Assembly (NCBI GenBank): GCA_002305925.1
Contig: DBRL01000010.1
Span: forward strand, 56,284 to 120,283
Reading direction: 5' to 3'
Length of the DNA: 64,000 nucleotides
From: Candidatus Peregrinibacteria bacterium UBA1369
GTDB lineage: Bacteria; Patescibacteriota; Gracilibacteria; UBA1369
Shown here: positions 63,139 through 64,000 of the stretch, piece by piece
How positions within the stretch are numbered: position 1 is the stretch's first letter
Layout: every line of letters begins with the position of its first letter
Notes under the pieces: generated by a model
Told to the model about the DNA's origin: nothing
Database searches by the model: none
What the model saw: the letters and a program-made list of their open reading frames with translations, nothing else
Position numbers and translations under genes: made by a program

Positions 63139-63147
63139 ATTATACCA
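63139..63147 (-). promoter_or_regulatory. Extended -10 promoter of clpP
   Basis: On the minus strand TGG-TATAAT (63147-63139), a perfect -10 in extended form. The -35 (TTATCG) is poor. Transcription begins about 29 nt before the ATG at 63103. Confidence 0.65.
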
Positions 63148-63192
63148 CTTCAGGGCGGGGGCGATAAACAGAAAAAAAGCCCGAGATTTTTC

Positions 63193-63221
63193 TTGACTTT
63201 GGAAAATTCATTATATATCAT
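63193..63221 (+). promoter_or_regulatory. Promoter of the rRNA operon
   Basis: TTGACT (63193-63198), a 17-nt spacer and TATCAT (63216-63221), followed by a GC-rich discriminator (GCCGACGC), as is usual at stable-RNA promoters under growth-rate control. An A/T-rich stretch lies upstream. Confidence 0.65.
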
Positions 63222-63422
63222 GCCGACGCTTCCTGATGGAGAGGGTGTCCGTTGCTACACGCGGACATGGCCGTAAACTACATTGGGAGGGCAAAAATCA
63301 GTACCTTAACATTCAGGGTGTAGTAGAGAAGAGTTGGATCTTGCACAGTCTGATTTTCAGGCTGATGCTACACTTTTTGAACTTTATGAATCGTTCTTCG
63401 GAACGGTTCAAGTCAAACTTTT
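63222..63422 (+). other. rRNA operon leader
   Basis: The 319-bp stretch between clpP and 16S rRNA (63104-63422) has no convincing gene. After the clpP and rrn promoters, a leader of about 195 nt follows. It can form hairpins: GTCCG/CGGAC near 63250-63275, a longer GTGTAG/CTACAC pairing, and GTTC-TTCG-GAAC with a UUCG loop near 63392-63410. These may take part in 16S 5'-end processing. No clear boxA is seen. Confidence 0.55.

Positions 63423-64000
<578 letters not shown>

Overview
This 64 kb window looks like a chromosomal segment of a Candidate Phyla Radiation (Patescibacteria) bacterium, most likely of the Parcubacteria group. The main evidence is the 16S rRNA gene entering at 63423. Its start carries a mismatch to the usual 27F primer site, its V3 stem is short, and its V1 helix is greatly extended. 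The gene content agrees: a SecD-SecF fusion, a lone VirB4-type ATPase, SLH-domain proteins, a prepilin peptidase, a Cys-free bL31, and very compact gene packing with many stop/start overlaps. The code is standard: UGA clearly ends murE, prfA, tatD, tlyA and ruvC. Genes lie on both strands. I see no phage, insertion sequence or CRISPR array. Three tRNA genes (Arg-UCG, Lys-CUU, Leu-UAA) carry an encoded CCA.

Layout, left part. A very large unrecognised protein (1-2513, cut by the edge) and a small one run leftward. A long rightward run (3186-13157) holds hpf, an O-antigen-ligase-like protein, a MurE ligase, truB, a WecA/TagO-type transferase, dnaG, rpoD, greA and a PEGA protein. A leftward operon (20943-13162) holds a His/Cys-rich small protein, priA, trpS, pyrG, a protein with two PilC-N-terminus-like domains, lgt and a small membrane protein. 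Between 21 and 23.6 kb are tlyA, an RDD protein and small unknown genes. After tRNA-Arg come secDF with two parvulin-like insertions, then ruvC-TPR-pilD-manC, pyruvate kinase, two small unknowns, a family 1 glycosidase, tgt-ruvA, rpmE and gyrA, all leftward.

Layout, right part. VirB4 (39505) diverges from gyrA. Then follow an SLH-anchored S41 protease, a FecR-like protein, gyrB, an SLH protein interrupted by one in-frame TGA, rpsU, prmC-prfA, tatD, a glycosyltransferase-radA pair, tRNA-Lys, a LOG-family gene, mutM, a 779-residue trimeric-adhesin-like protein with an S74 self-cleaving chaperone tail, a Cys-paired lipoprotein, tRNA-Leu, another lipoprotein, a GNAT acetyltransferase, clpP and the start of an rRNA operon.

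Function as a whole. The window mixes core information processing (replication, transcription, translation quality control, Holliday-junction repair) with a notable cell-surface programme: lipoprotein maturation, SecDF secretion with built-in proline isomerase modules, pilin processing, polysaccharide assembly (WecA/TagO, O-antigen ligase, ManC, GT4), SLH proteins and a self-trimming fibrous adhesin. This fits an organism that lives attached to other cells, which is inference. The strongest oddities are an N-terminal PRRLVYQGG motif shared by two otherwise unrelated proteins, a queuine tRNA-ribosyltransferase that has lost all four zinc ligands, the parvulin insertions in SecD, the adhesin-S74 architecture, the interrupted SLH gene, and the expanded 16S V1 helix. 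Many first-in-operon genes have short leaders without a Shine-Dalgarno sequence, and several divergent gene pairs use promoters whose -35 boxes touch, overlap or interleave.
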